A stretch of 64,000 nucleotides of DNA from Clostridium sp. NkU-1 (GTDB lineage: Bacteria; Bacillota_A; Clostridia; Lachnospirales; Lachnospiraceae): assembly GCA_001312405.1 (NCBI GenBank), contig BBDR01000020.1, forward strand, positions 11,168-75,167, written 5' to 3'. The notes beneath the pieces are model-generated. The model was given only the letters and a program-made list of their open reading frames with translations, had not been told where the DNA came from and searched no databases. The position numbers and the translations under genes were made by a program. Positions 11,912 through 20,819 of this stretch are shown here, in pieces (positions within the stretch are counted from its first letter, which is position 1; the number at the start of each line of letters is the position of its first letter).

Positions 11912-12637
11912 TTAAAAAAACAATATTTCAGCCAGAATAAAATACTGGCTCATGCTCTCGCAGTTAATTCCGTTTTCCATCTTTATATTTTGAGTGGTGA
12001 TATATAAATTCTGGTCACACATCCTGGCAATGGAATTATCTGATAGTTTTGTGATGGAAATGGAGGGGATTCCCTTTAATTTTATCTTTTTCGCATATTC
12101 AACTCCGGATTTTGTTTCACCGGACACTGATATAATGACAATCAAATCCTCTTCTGTTGCATTTTTCAGCAAGATATTCATCTCACTCTCACCGTACAGT
12201 ATGACGAAAAATTTATCCACCATGATAAAATTCCGTTTCAGTTCATTTGCAACCTCTACTTGTACAGTTCCTGTGCCATAGGCAAAGAGGCGTTTTGCCC
12301 TGTATATCATGCGACACATTTCCTGGGTATCCTTTTCCTTGATATCCCGGATCGTTTTGTAATAATTTTCACAAACATCATCAAGGCTGATATCCTTTGT
12401 ATTAGCGATGCTGTCAAATTCCATCTTCAATCTTACTTTAAATTCCCCGAATCCCTCCAAAGACAGCTTCTGCATAAATCTGGAAATTGTAGTCCTTGAA
12501 ACATTGCATTTCTTTGCCAGTTCATCACTGGACATCTCACAGCACTCCCGTTTATTGCCCCATATATATTTCCATATGTAAAGGTCGTTTTGATTCAGCC
12601 TGCTGTAATTGCTGTTAACCAATTCCTCTAATTTCAT
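11912..12637 (-). CDS. glvR: RpiR/MurR-family regulator of the alpha-glucoside operon
   Basis: About 241-aa regulator: N-terminal HTH (SSDELAKKCNVSRTTISRFMQKL, residues ~45-70) and a C-terminal SIS sugar-phosphate-binding domain (FAYGTGTVQVEVANELKR and VIISVSGETKSGVEYAKK). In Bacillus subtilis the glvA-glvR-glvC cluster is activated by a protein of this family, so activation in response to a sugar phosphate is inferred. ATG at 12637 follows a GGGGG ribosome site; an upstream frame extension to 12727 lacks one. The C-terminus looks abrupt: dropping one T from the T7 run near 11914-11920 would extend it to 11863 with a more typical end, so a further sequence error is possible. Confidence 0.85.
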   Translation of the reverse strand: MKLEELVNSNYSRLNQNDLYIWKYIWGNKRECCEMSSDELAKKCNVSRTTISRFMQKLSLEGFGEFKVRLKMEFDSIANTKDISLDDVCENYYKTIRDIKEKDTQEMCRMIYRAKRLFAYGTGTVQVEVANELKRNFIMVDKFFVILYGESEMNILLKNATEEDLIVIISVSGETKSGVEYAKKIKLKGIPSISITKLSDNSIARMCDQNLYITTQNIKMENGINCESMSQYFILAEILFF

Positions 12638-12836
12638 ATATACCCCCTGCCTTTCAGGTAAAATTCCATCCCGATTATAACATCCTAAAAGTTTACTGTA
12701 AATATTAATGTATGCAGTAAGCAACATTACTAATCTGGCGATTCCGGGAATAAAAACCCTAAGTCAGATAAAGGCCAGATGTTCATATGTATACACCCTT
12801 ACACTGATTAAAGAATATGCTCCATAGAAAAGTCAA

Positions 12837-12891
12837 CAATACCCTGGTAGTCAGCGCAAAAGAAAATCTGTGCCTGACTACCAGGGTATTG
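12837..12891 (-). terminator. Strong terminator at the end of the kdgA-kdgK-kdgK2 transcript
   Basis: An 18-bp perfect inverted repeat (12837-12854 with 12874-12891, CAATACCCTGG.../...CCAGGGTATTG). It lies directly after the stop of the second sugar kinase. Confidence 0.75.
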
Positions 12892-12897
12892 TTTCAT

Positions 12898-13923
12898 TTA
12901 TCGGCTCATTTCACTTTGAGGACCTGTGGTGTTATGATCCTTGATAATGGTATTGACCTCGCTTAAATCAGAAGTGGGAAGGTCACCGGGTATGGTATTC
13001 TTTAATGCAGCGGTGGCATTGCCGTATTGGACAGCCTTCATGCAATCGCCTCCGCTGCTTAATAAACCATAAAGAGCTCCTGAAATATAGGCATCTCCGC
13101 TTCCGATCCGGTCCACAACGTCAATATTGCGGTACGGTTCTTCCTCGTAATACTCCTTTTTAGAAGCATCATAAATCACGGAACCAAAGGTGTGACTCTT
13201 TGGACTGTGGACGATTCTCTGCGTGGAAGCCACCACGGAAATGGGATATTTCTCTGTAAAGCTCTTCATCATTTCTTTGGCTGTTCCCTCTTTCTTAAAG
13301 GTCAGCCTGGCCGTTTCTTCAGAACAGAAGAAAATATCCACATAAGGAAGAATCTGTTCAATGCATTCCCTGGCTTCCTCACCGGTCCAGAGATTGCCCC
13401 GGAAATTCACATCAAAAGAAATGATAGTCCCCGTTTCCTTGAATTTCCTGATCATTTCAACGGCAGTATTTCTGGTGTTTTCACATAGAGCCAGGGTAAT
13501 GCCTGTGGTGTGAAAACAAGTAGTTGCCTTATACATTTCCTCCGGGAAAGAGGAAGTGCTGATTTGAACAAAGGAACTGTTCTTCCTGTCGTAAATGACC
13601 TTGGGCTTTCTTGGATATGCTCCGTATTCATAGTAATAAAGCCCGAGCCTTGCGTTGGAGCTATCATCATAGACAAAATAGTCATCGCTGATCCCGTAGG
13701 AGCGCACTTTGTTTTTCACAAAATTTCCTATGTCATTGGACGGAAGCTGAGTAACCACGCCAGTGTGAAGCCCTAGCAGGGAGGCGCCTACTGCAACGTT
13801 TAACTCTGCTCCTCCCACCTGCTTCTGAAAGGAACTTCCCCGGACCAGACGTTCCACGCCCTCCGGAGACAAACGCAAAAGCAGTTCTCCCAGGCTCAAT
13901 AAATCAAAAGGTCTGTCAATCAT
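12898..13923 (-). CDS. PfkB-family sugar kinase, second 2-keto-3-deoxygluconate kinase-like paralogue
   Basis: 341-aa ribokinase-fold kinase. The N-terminal substrate loop is VGGAELNVAVGASLLG; the C-terminal anion-hole and catalytic base motif is DRIGSGDAYISGALYG. It is clearly a paralogue of the adjacent kdgK (shared LSLGELLLRLSPEG / NYGGGEANVAVS layout, SFDVNFRGNLW versus SVDLNFRKKLW, ending in KNTIPGDLP versus KHTIPGDFN). ATG at 13923 follows GGAGGT; an upstream frame to 13968 lacks a ribosome site. It is the third gene of the kdg transcript. A related keto-deoxy sugar acid as its substrate is inferred. Confidence 0.82.
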   Translation of the reverse strand: MIDRPFDLLSLGELLLRLSPEGVERLVRGSSFQKQVGGAELNVAVGASLLGLHTGVVTQLPSNDIGNFVKNKVRSYGISDDYFVYDDSSNARLGLYYYEYGAYPRKPKVIYDRKNSSFVQISTSSFPEEMYKATTCFHTTGITLALCENTRNTAVEMIRKFKETGTIISFDVNFRGNLWTGEEARECIEQILPYVDIFFCSEETARLTFKKEGTAKEMMKSFTEKYPISVVASTQRIVHSPKSHTFGSVIYDASKKEYYEEEPYRNIDVVDRIGSGDAYISGALYGLLSSGGDCMKAVQYGNATAALKNTIPGDLPTSDLSEVNTIIKDHNTTGPQSEMSR

Positions 13924-13991
13924 TTTGAACTTACCTCCATCATTTTTAAAAAGGGAGCCATTGATCAATGACTCCCATCTCTTATCATAAA

Positions 13992-15023
13992 TTATCTCTG
14001 AACACGGCCTGAACCGTCGCCGCCAGCCAGAGTATCCACGTCTTCTCTGGTTACCAGGTTGAAGTCTCCAGGAATGGTGTGCTTTAATGCAGATGCTGCA
14101 ACACCAAATTCCAGAGCGCCCTTAAAGTCTTTGCCGTCAACCAGCCCGCAGATCACGCCTGCTGCGAAGGAATCACCACCGCCTACGCGGTCAACGATAG
14201 GGGTAACGCGGTATTTTCTGGAGTGGTAGAACTCACGGGTCGCGCCATCCATGATGCATGCAGACCAGCCGTTGTCGGAAGCTGAGTAGCTTTCACGCAG
14301 GGAGCTGATCACATATTTAAAGTTAAACTTATCAATCATCTGATTGAAGATGTCTACATAGCCCTGTAATTCCAGCTCACCGGAGGTTACATCGGTGTTG
14401 CCTGGCTTAAAGCCAAGAACCTTTTCTGCATCCTCTTCATTGCCGATGCAAACATCAACATACTGCATCAGGTTTGTCATAACTTTCTGAGCCTTCTCAG
14501 AAGACCATAATTTCTTACGGAAGTTTAAGTCTACAGAAACTGTTACGCCATGAGCCTTGGCTGCCTTTAAAGCTGCCTCTGTCAATTCTGCTGCTTCATC
14601 GCTTACTGCCGGTGTGATTCCTGTGAAATGGAACCAGTCTGCATCCTTAAAGATCTCGTCAAAATTAAAATCAGCTGCTGTTGCCGTAGCGATGGAGGAA
14701 TGTGCCCTGTCATATACTACTGCAGACGCTCTCATGGCAGAACCTGTCTCTAAATAGTAGATACCAAGTCTTTCGCCGCATTTTGCAATGTGCTTTGTTC
14801 CTACGTTGTATTTTCTTAAAGCAGCTACTGCACACTCACCGATGGGATTCTTAGGAACTGCTGTTACAAACTCCGTATCATGTCCATAGTTTGCCAGAGA
14901 AACAGCCACGTTAGCTTCACCGCCGCCGTAGTTTACATCAAACTCATCTGCCTGAATGAACTTCTCATTATTTGGGGTAGATAATCTTAACATGATCTCG
15001 CCCATGGTTACCAGTTTTGCCAT
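13992..15023 (-). CDS. kdgK: 2-keto-3-deoxygluconate kinase
   Basis: 343-aa PfkB-family kinase that phosphorylates 2-keto-3-deoxygluconate to KDPG, the step before the KdgA aldolase. Motifs are VTMGEIMLRLSTP at the N-terminus, NYGGGEANVAVSLANYG (substrate site), VDLNFRKKLW, and DRVGGGDSFAAGVICG with the catalytic Asp near residue 290. It lies 98 bp downstream of kdgA on the same strand. The gap between them has a GCCCCC-A-GGGGGC hairpin near 15084-15097 that may affect mRNA processing. Intact frame. Confidence 0.9.
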   Translation of the reverse strand: MAKLVTMGEIMLRLSTPNNEKFIQADEFDVNYGGGEANVAVSLANYGHDTEFVTAVPKNPIGECAVAALRKYNVGTKHIAKCGERLGIYYLETGSAMRASAVVYDRAHSSIATATAADFNFDEIFKDADWFHFTGITPAVSDEAAELTEAALKAAKAHGVTVSVDLNFRKKLWSSEKAQKVMTNLMQYVDVCIGNEEDAEKVLGFKPGNTDVTSGELELQGYVDIFNQMIDKFNFKYVISSLRESYSASDNGWSACIMDGATREFYHSRKYRVTPIVDRVGGGDSFAAGVICGLVDGKDFKGALEFGVAASALKHTIPGDFNLVTREDVDTLAGGDGSGRVQR

Positions 15024-15121
15024 TTTGTATTCTCTCCTAAAATTCTATTATTAATTTTTATTATTAGTTTTTCTTAATCTGCGTGCCCCCAGGGGGCCTT
15101 CTATGCCGGCTTCGCCGTCAT

Positions 15122-15772
15122 TCACCTTGCTGCTGCCACTGCCTCAACGAATTCCTTTGCCTTAGCTGTTACTGCTGCAAAATCACCTGTCTTAGCGCCC
15201 TTTGTTAAGCTGCTTCCGGTACCAACGGCATAGGCTCCTGCCTTGATCCACTTATCAACGTTGTCAACGTCAACACCGCCGGATGGCATGAAATCACCCT
15301 GGGGAAGAGGTCCTTTAAAGGAGCTGATCGCTTCCGGTCCCATGATGTTACCTGGGAAGATCTTGATGACGTCACAGCCGCACTCCAATGCGGTGATCGC
15401 TTCGGTAGGTGTCATAACGCCTGGAAGCATAGGCACTCTGTAACGGTTGCAAAGCTTGATCGTCTCAACATTTAAGCCTGGGCTTACTACGTAATTAGCG
15501 CCTGCAAGGATTGCTGCTCTTGCTGTCTCCGGATCAAGAACAGTACCTGCTCCAATAACAACATCTTCATTTTTTCTATATTTTTCAGACATTTTTGCGA
15601 TGAATTCAATTGGATTTCCTTCATCCATGGTCATTGTGATTTCAATAAAATTGATGCCGCCTGCAATGATGGCGTCAACTACCTTTTCGCCCTGTTCAAA
15701 GTCCTTTGCACGAACAACAGCTACCAGACAGTCTTTTTTCATCTTTGATAAAACCTGTTCTTTTTTCATCAT
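15122..15772 (-). CDS. kdgA: KDPG/KHG aldolase (2-dehydro-3-deoxyphosphogluconate aldolase)
   Basis: 216-aa class I aldolase (Eda family) that cleaves KDPG to pyruvate and glyceraldehyde-3-phosphate. The sequence shows VAVVRAKDFEQGEKVVDAI, INFIEITMTMDEG (Glu acid-base residue), VIGAGTVLDPETARAAILAGANYVVSPG, IKIFPGN with the Schiff-base Lys, and FMPSGGVD, all in order. First gene of the kdg transcript; its start follows GGAG and two ATG codons stand in tandem, so the start is uncertain by one codon. Promoter and tandem operators are directly upstream. Confidence 0.92.
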   Translation of the reverse strand: MMKKEQVLSKMKKDCLVAVVRAKDFEQGEKVVDAIIAGGINFIEITMTMDEGNPIEFIAKMSEKYRKNEDVVIGAGTVLDPETARAAILAGANYVVSPGLNVETIKLCNRYRVPMLPGVMTPTEAITALECGCDVIKIFPGNIMGPEAISSFKGPLPQGDFMPSGGVDVDNVDKWIKAGAYAVGTGSSLTKGAKTGDFAAVTAKAKEFVEAVAAAR

Positions 15773-15794
15773 CCTTCAACTCTCCTTCTTTATT

Positions 15795-15869
15795 TTCGTA
15801 TATACGAATTAATTTCATATTTACGATTCCTATACTTGAAATATTAATCGTTTCCTTCCATTTTGTCAA
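15795..15869 (-). promoter_or_regulatory. kdgA promoter with two tandem palindromic operators
   Basis: Minus-strand TTGACA (15864-15869), 17 bp and TAATAT (15841-15846). Downstream of it lie a perfect 14-bp palindrome TTCGTATATACGAA (15795-15808) and a weaker copy TTCATATTTACGAT (15814-15827), 19 bp centre to centre. The perfect form recurs in front of the IclR gene at 16704-16717. Confidence 0.75.
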
Positions 15870-15879
15870 CAGGTATTCC

Positions 15880-16641
15880 TTATATTTTTCCAAGAAAGCC
15901 TAACAAACGGGAAACCTCCATGCTCTTTTCGGAAACCAGCTTTCCCAAGGCCTCATAATCATTAGAAGGCTTATAAAGACTGGACACGCTGATGGCTCCA
16001 AGCACATTGCCATCCCGGTCAAAAACCGGGGCTCCCACACACTGCATATGCTCCTCCATCTCTCTGGCATCGAAAGCATAGCCTCTTTCCCGGACCTTTT
16101 TCAGTTCTTCAAGAAGCTGCCCCTTGTTCCTTATGGTCCTCTCGGTGTACTGGGTGAATTTCAGCCGGTTGATCATCTGCTCTCTGGTCTCATCATCGCT
16201 GTAAGCAAGGATCACCTTTCCAAGGGAGGTACAGTACATGGGATTTTTGGAACCAACGGTGGCTGTGGTAATAATAGGGTTTTCCGGTTCGAACTTACAT
16301 ATGTATACCACATGATGATCCGACGGAATTCCAAAGAAGACTGTTTTTCCCACTTCCTTTGAAAATACCTTGAGTACCGGCTCTATGATCCCGATAAAAT
16401 CCAGATTATTGGTATAGTTAATGCCGATGCGGTAGGACATCAGGCCTATGGTATAATTTTGCTTTTGTCCCCTGGCCACATTCACCATGCCCATCTCAGC
16501 AAGGGTTGTCACAATATCGTAGGCACTGGTCTTAGGCAGATTAAGCTTTTCACAGAGATCATCCAGAGTGGCGCCTTCCGGTGTTCTGGATATCAGTTTT
16601 AATATTTCTACAGTCCTTTGAGTCGTTCTGTTTAGTTTCAT
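15880..16641 (-). CDS. kdgR: IclR-family repressor of the hexuronate/kdg genes
   Basis: 253-aa regulator: N-terminal winged HTH (TPEGATLDDLCEKLNLPKTSAYDIVTTL, residues ~19-48) and a C-terminal IclR effector domain (GKTVFFGIPSDHHVVYICK, YCTSLGKVILAYS, REMEEHMQCVGAPVFDRDGNVLGAIS). Family members such as KdgR respond to KDG. The gene stands directly upstream of kdgA and both have the same 14-bp palindrome in their promoter regions, so autoregulation plus control of kdgA is inferred. Start ATG follows GGAGG. The frame is intact. Confidence 0.88.
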   Translation of the reverse strand: MKLNRTTQRTVEILKLISRTPEGATLDDLCEKLNLPKTSAYDIVTTLAEMGMVNVARGQKQNYTIGLMSYRIGINYTNNLDFIGIIEPVLKVFSKEVGKTVFFGIPSDHHVVYICKFEPENPIITTATVGSKNPMYCTSLGKVILAYSDDETREQMINRLKFTQYTERTIRNKGQLLEELKKVRERGYAFDAREMEEHMQCVGAPVFDRDGNVLGAISVSSLYKPSNDYEALGKLVSEKSMEVSRLLGFLGKI

Positions 16642-16703
16642 GGCTTGGCCTCCATTTCTATGTCCTAGTATACTCCGGAAAACCGGAAAAAAAGCAAGAT
16701 TAT

Positions 16704-16717
16704 TTCGTATATACGAA
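16704..16717. promoter_or_regulatory. KdgR-type operator upstream of the iclR gene
   Basis: Perfect palindrome TTCGTATATACGAA, identical to the copy in front of kdgA. It sits between the IclR gene and the divergent lacI-uxaC genes, so it could control either or both. Confidence 0.7.
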
Positions 16718-16722
16718 ACATT

Positions 16723-16838
16723 TGTAAGTATTTACAAAAATATAGGGGCTTTATTGGGTATTTTGCGAAAATAAAAAATCAGGGATTGTAATATTTATCA
16801 TAATTATGTATAATGAACTGGGTATGTAAATACTTACA
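16723..16838 (+). promoter_or_regulatory. lacI-uxaC promoter framed by two identical LacI-type operators
   Basis: TTGTAA (16786-16791), 17 bp and TATAAT (16809-16814) form the promoter. TGTAAGTATTTACA at 16723-16736 and its exact reverse complement TGTAAATACTTACA at 16825-16838 are a repeated near-palindrome; the second covers the start of transcription. Their centres are 102 bp apart, compatible with DNA looping. Confidence 0.7.
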
Positions 16839-16856
16839 ATTACGGAGGTGATGCTT

Positions 16857-17859
16857 TTGAATATCTATGATGTTTCCGAACATGCTCACGTATCGATTGC
16901 CACCGTTTCCCGCGTCATCAACGGAAATCCCAATGTCAGCGAAAAGACCAGAAAACGGGTTCTCGACGTCATGGAGGAACTGGGTTATACCCCCAATGTA
17001 TTCGCCAGAAGCCTGGGGCTAAATACCATGAAGACCATTGGAATCATGTGCGCCGATTCTTCCGACCCATGGCTTGCAGAGGCCATTTACTTTCTGGAAA
17101 AGGAATTAAGGGGCAATGGTTACGATTCTCTCCTCTGCTGCACCGGCTATCTTCCTGAAACCAAGAAAAAAATATCTGGAACTTTTGCGTTCCAAACGGG
17201 TGGATGCCATCATCCTGACCGGTTCCCATTATATAGAAGCAAAGCCAAAGGATAACGCCTATCTTCTGGAGGCGGCAAAGGATCTCCCCATTATGCTGGT
17301 CAACGGTCAGCTTGAGGGGGAACAGATCTACAGCACAGTCTGCGATGACCACGCCGCAGTCTACGATGCCACTTTACGGCTTTACCGTTCCGGCCGTTCT
17401 TCGGTGCTCTATCTTTATTCCGGAAATTCCTTCAGCAATTTCCACAAGCTTTCCGGCTACCGGGATGCCGTAAGAGATGCCGGTTTTATGATCCGGGACG
17501 AGCTTATGGTGCTTTGCAATAAGGACTTAGAAGCTGCCACGGAACGCCTGAACATGGTTTCCCATTCCGGTGTACATTTTGATGCTGTACTGGCTTCCGA
17601 GGATATTCTGGCCGTTGGAGCCGTAAAATATGCAGACAATGCGGGACTTAAGATTCCTCAGGATTTGAGCATCATCGGATACAATAATTCCATTCTGTCC
17701 AGGTGCACGACTCCGGAAATTACTTCTGTGGACAATAAGGTGGAAGCCCTTTGTACCACCACCGTAAACACCTTAATGAAGGTGCTTGAGGTGGGAAACG
17801 TGCCGGTAAAGACCACCATCACTCCGGAGCTGATAAAACGAGGTACCACTAATTTTTAA
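16857..17859 (+). CDS. LacI-family regulator of hexuronate use (one frameshift)
   Basis: About 333 aa: N-terminal LacI HTH (NIYDVSEHAHVSIATVSRVIN, then NPNVSEKTRKRVLDVMEELGYTPN) and a periplasmic-binding-type effector domain ending in LIKRGTTNF. The A7 run near 17165-17171 has one A too many; with six the frame runs through ETKKKYLELLRSKRVDAIIL. The TTG at 16857 is chosen as start because GGAGG ends 8 nt before it, while the ATG at 16851 is only 2 nt away. It precedes uxaC by 29 bp and shares its promoter, so glucuronate or galacturonate derivatives are the likely effectors. UxaR/ExuR-like by context only. Confidence 0.85.
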
Positions 17860-17888
17860 TTTCACATATTCAAGGAGGACTCTCTAAC

Positions 17889-19293
17889 ATGAAACAGTTT
17901 ATGGACAAGGATTTTTTTACTGTCTACCGATTCAGCGAAAAAGCTTTATCACACTTATGCAGAAAACATGCCTATCGTAGACTACCACTGCCATATCAAC
18001 CCTCAGGAAATCTATGAAGACCGTAAGTTTGATACCATTACCCAGGTATGGTTAGGCGGCGATCATTACAAATGGCGTCAGATGCGTTCCTGCGGCGTGG
18101 ATGAAAGATATATTACAGGGGATGCTTCCGACCGTGAGAAATTCCAGAAATGGGCAGAAATCCTGCCAAAACTGATCGGCAATCCGCTCTACCACTGGAG
18201 CCATTTAGAGCTTCAGAGATATTTCGGCTATACCGGCCATTTAAGCGGCAATACAGCGGAAGAGGTATGGAATCTGTGCAATCAAAAGCTTCAGGAAGAT
18301 TCCATGAGCGTCCGCAGCTTAATCAGGCAGTCAGGTGTCAAGCTGATCTGCACCACCGACGATCCTGCAGATACCCTGGAGTGGCATAAGAAAATTGCCG
18401 CTGATTCAACCTTTGAAGTAAAGGTGCTTCCTGCCTGGAGACCTGACAAAGCCATGAACATCGAAAAACCGGATTTTGCAGCCTATATGGCAAAGTTATC
18501 TGTTGTCAGCGGCGTGGAAATCAAGGATTTCGCTTCCTTAAAGACCGCTTTAAAAAACCGCATGGAATTTTTCGCAAGCCAGGGCTGCGGCGTATCCGAC
18601 CATGCCCTTGAATATGTTATGTATGCTCCTGCTGATGAGGCAGAGCTTGATACGATCTTTGCAAACGGACTTTCAGGCAAGACAATCTCAAAAGAGGATG
18701 AGTTGAAATACAAGACCGCCTTCATGCTGTTTGCTGCAAAGGAATACAACCGAATGGGCTGGGTGATGCAGCTTCATTACGGCTGCAAGCGTGACAACAA
18801 TGCCATGGCGTTTGAAAAGCTGGGACCTGACACTGGTTTCGACTGCATCAACAACTACGCTCCTTCCGCCCAGATGGCTGATTTCTTAAACGCATTGAGC
18901 GCAACCGATGAGGTTCCCAAAACCATCATCTATTCCTTAAATCCCAATGACAATGCCTCCATCGGCACCATCCTGGGCTGCTTCCAGAGTAGATTCCCCG
19001 GAAAGATCCAGCAGGGCTCCGCATGGTGGTTCAACGATCACAAGACCGGCATGACCGAGCAGATGATCTCCCTGGCAAACTTGGGCTGCCTTGGTAACTT
19101 TATCGGAATGCTCACCGATTCCAGAAGCTTCTTATCCTATACCAGACACGAATACTTCCGCAGAATCCTCTGCGAGCTGGTCGGCGGATGGGTGGAAAAC
19201 GGAGAATATCCAGATGATCCGGAGGCCTTAAAAGAAATCATTGAGGGAATTTCCTATAATAATGCTGTAAAGTATTTTAATTTTGAAATTTAA
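17889..19293 (+). CDS. uxaC: Uronate isomerase (glucuronate/galacturonate isomerase), one frameshift
   Basis: Isomerises D-glucuronate to D-fructuronate and D-galacturonate to D-tagaturonate, the entry step of hexuronate breakdown. The amidohydrolase-fold metal motif DYHCHINPQEI is near residue 33; ICTTDDPADTLEWH, VLPAWRPDKAMNIE, LHYGCKRDNNAM and SRSFLSYTRHEYFRRILC follow as in UxaC. The T7 run at about 17912-17918 contains one T too many, breaking the first ~12 codons from the rest. Intended length ~467 aa, normal for the family. AAGGAGGA precedes the ATG. No uxaB/uxuA is seen here, so the following oxidoreductase and dehydratase steps must lie elsewhere. Confidence 0.93.
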
Positions 19294-19378
19294 TCCCAGG
19301 GACAGAATGTAGGCTTCCACCATTCTCCCGCCAGGCTTTTCATGGAAGAGGACTATTGCCTCTTACATATTTCAACGG

Positions 19379-19421
19379 AAAAAGGAGCTCGATCCTTTCG
19401 CAAAAGATCGAACTCCTTTTT
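19379..19421. terminator. Bidirectional terminator between uxaC and rnfB
   Basis: AAAAAGGAG-CTCGATC (19379-19394) pairs with GATCGA-ACTCCTTTTT (19406-19421). It is placed between two convergent genes and ends in runs of A or T on either strand. Confidence 0.8.
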
Positions 19422-19424
19422 ATT

Positions 19425-20213
19425 TTACTGAATCACCTTAACTGGACATTTTTCAGCGCATTTTCCGCAATTCGTACATTTCTCATAGTCAATCACAGCA
19501 ACATTGTTATCCATGTGAATGGCGTCAAATTCACACTGCTTTGTACACAGCATACAACCAATACAGCCAGCCTCACACTTGGCCTTCACATCCTTGCCCC
19601 TGTCATGGGAATTACACTGAACCAGATGCTTTGCCTTGTACGGAACCAGGTCAATGAGATGGTTGGGGCAGGAAGAAACACATTTGCCGCAGGCTACGCA
19701 TTTCTCCTTATCCACCACTGCTATTCCGTCAACTACATGGATGGCGTCAAATTCACAGGCCTTTACACAGGAGCCGTATCCCATACAGCCATAGACACAG
19801 GCCTTTTCACCGGAGCCGGGAACCACCGAGATCATCCGGCAGTCGTCAATTCCGTAATAATTATACTGAACCTTTGTCTTATCGCAGGTTCCTTTACATT
19901 TTACAAAAGCAACCTTCTTTTCCGCGGAACCGGCTGAAACTCCCATGATCTCTCCGATCCGCTCCGCTACTGCTGCACCGCCCACCGGACAGGCGGAAAC
20001 ATCTGCCTGGCCCAGTGCAATGGCCTTAGCCAGCGCGTCACAGCCTGCATATCCGCAGCCGCCGCAGTTGTTACCCGGAAGCTCATTACGGACAAGGATC
20101 TCTTTTTCATCAACCTCTACTTTAAACTTTTCGCTGGCAATACCCAAGAACACACCGATCAAAATACCGATGATGCCTACAACGGCTGCCGCAAATACAA
20201 TACCTGTTACCAT
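19425..20213 (-). CDS. rnfB: Rnf complex subunit RnfB, iron-sulfur ferredoxin-like protein
   Basis: 262-aa subunit that receives electrons from reduced ferredoxin. One N-terminal membrane helix (residues ~4-25) anchors it. A 4Fe-4S domain of the CNCGGCGYAGC type (NNCGGCGYAGCDALAKAI, residues ~48-66, with a following ACPVGG) precedes further clusters: CVYGCMGYGSCVKAC, CVACGKCVSSCP, CIGCMLCTKQC and CTNCGKCAEKCP. The order rnfC-D-G-E-A-B with RnfB last is the arrangement of acetogenic and other clostridia. The complex couples ferredoxin:NAD oxidoreduction to Na+ or H+ pumping. Intact frame; the gene follows rnfA by 15 bp. Confidence 0.94.
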   Translation of the reverse strand: MVTGIVFAAAVVGIIGILIGVFLGIASEKFKVEVDEKEILVRNELPGNNCGGCGYAGCDALAKAIALGQADVSACPVGGAAVAERIGEIMGVSAGSAEKKVAFVKCKGTCDKTKVQYNYYGIDDCRMISVVPGSGEKACVYGCMGYGSCVKACEFDAIHVVDGIAVVDKEKCVACGKCVSSCPNHLIDLVPYKAKHLVQCNSHDRGKDVKAKCEAGCIGCMLCTKQCEFDAIHMDNNVAVIDYEKCTNCGKCAEKCPVKVIQ

Positions 20214-20228
20214 TCTTTCGTCTCCTCC

Positions 20229-20807
20229 TTATTTAATTAATCCGGAAAATCCGAAAAATGCAATTGCCATCAGACCAGAGGTAATCAGGACAATGGGAGA
20301 TCCCTTAAAGGAATGGGGAACGTCATTGTTTTCGATTCTCTCACGGACACCTGCCAGCATAATAATGGCAATGGTAAAGCCTACGGAAATACCGACCCCG
20401 TTGACAACACTTTCCAGAATGTTATATCCCTTCTGCACGTTGGTCAGGGCCACGCCCAGAACCGCACAGTTGGTGGTGATCAAAGGAAGATACACTCCCA
20501 GCGCCTCATAAAGAGCAGGCATGGATTTCTTTAAGAACATTTCTACAAACTGTACCAGAGCCGCAATGACCAGGATAAACACAATGGTCTGCAAAAACTC
20601 CAGATGAAGTCCAACTAAGATACCCTTGTAAATTACGCTTGTGGCAAATGCCGCAATGGTAATTACGAAAATAACGGCTGCGCCCATACCGGCAGAGGTC
20701 TTCACATTTTTGGAAACTCCAAGGAATGGACATAGGCCAAGGAACTGGCTGAGCACTACGTTGTTGACCAATGCGGAGCCAATGGCAATTAATAACAATT
20801 CTTTCAT
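20229..20807 (-). CDS. rnfA: Rnf complex subunit RnfA, integral membrane protein
   Basis: 192-aa membrane subunit with six hydrophobic segments. N-terminal SALVNNVVLSQFLGLCPFLGVSKNVKTSAGMG and YLPLITTNCAVLGVALTN are the conserved RnfA segments; the Cys residues in GLCPF and TNCAVLG are those that hold an intramembrane iron-sulfur cluster together with RnfE in known structures. Paralogous to RnfE. Spacing to neighbours is 12-15 bp, consistent with one transcript. Intact. Confidence 0.93.
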   Translation of the reverse strand: MKELLLIAIGSALVNNVVLSQFLGLCPFLGVSKNVKTSAGMGAAVIFVITIAAFATSVIYKGILVGLHLEFLQTIVFILVIAALVQFVEMFLKKSMPALYEALGVYLPLITTNCAVLGVALTNVQKGYNILESVVNGVGISVGFTIAIIMLAGVRERIENNDVPHSFKGSPIVLITSGLMAIAFFGFSGLIK

Positions 20808-20819
20808 CTATCCATCCTC

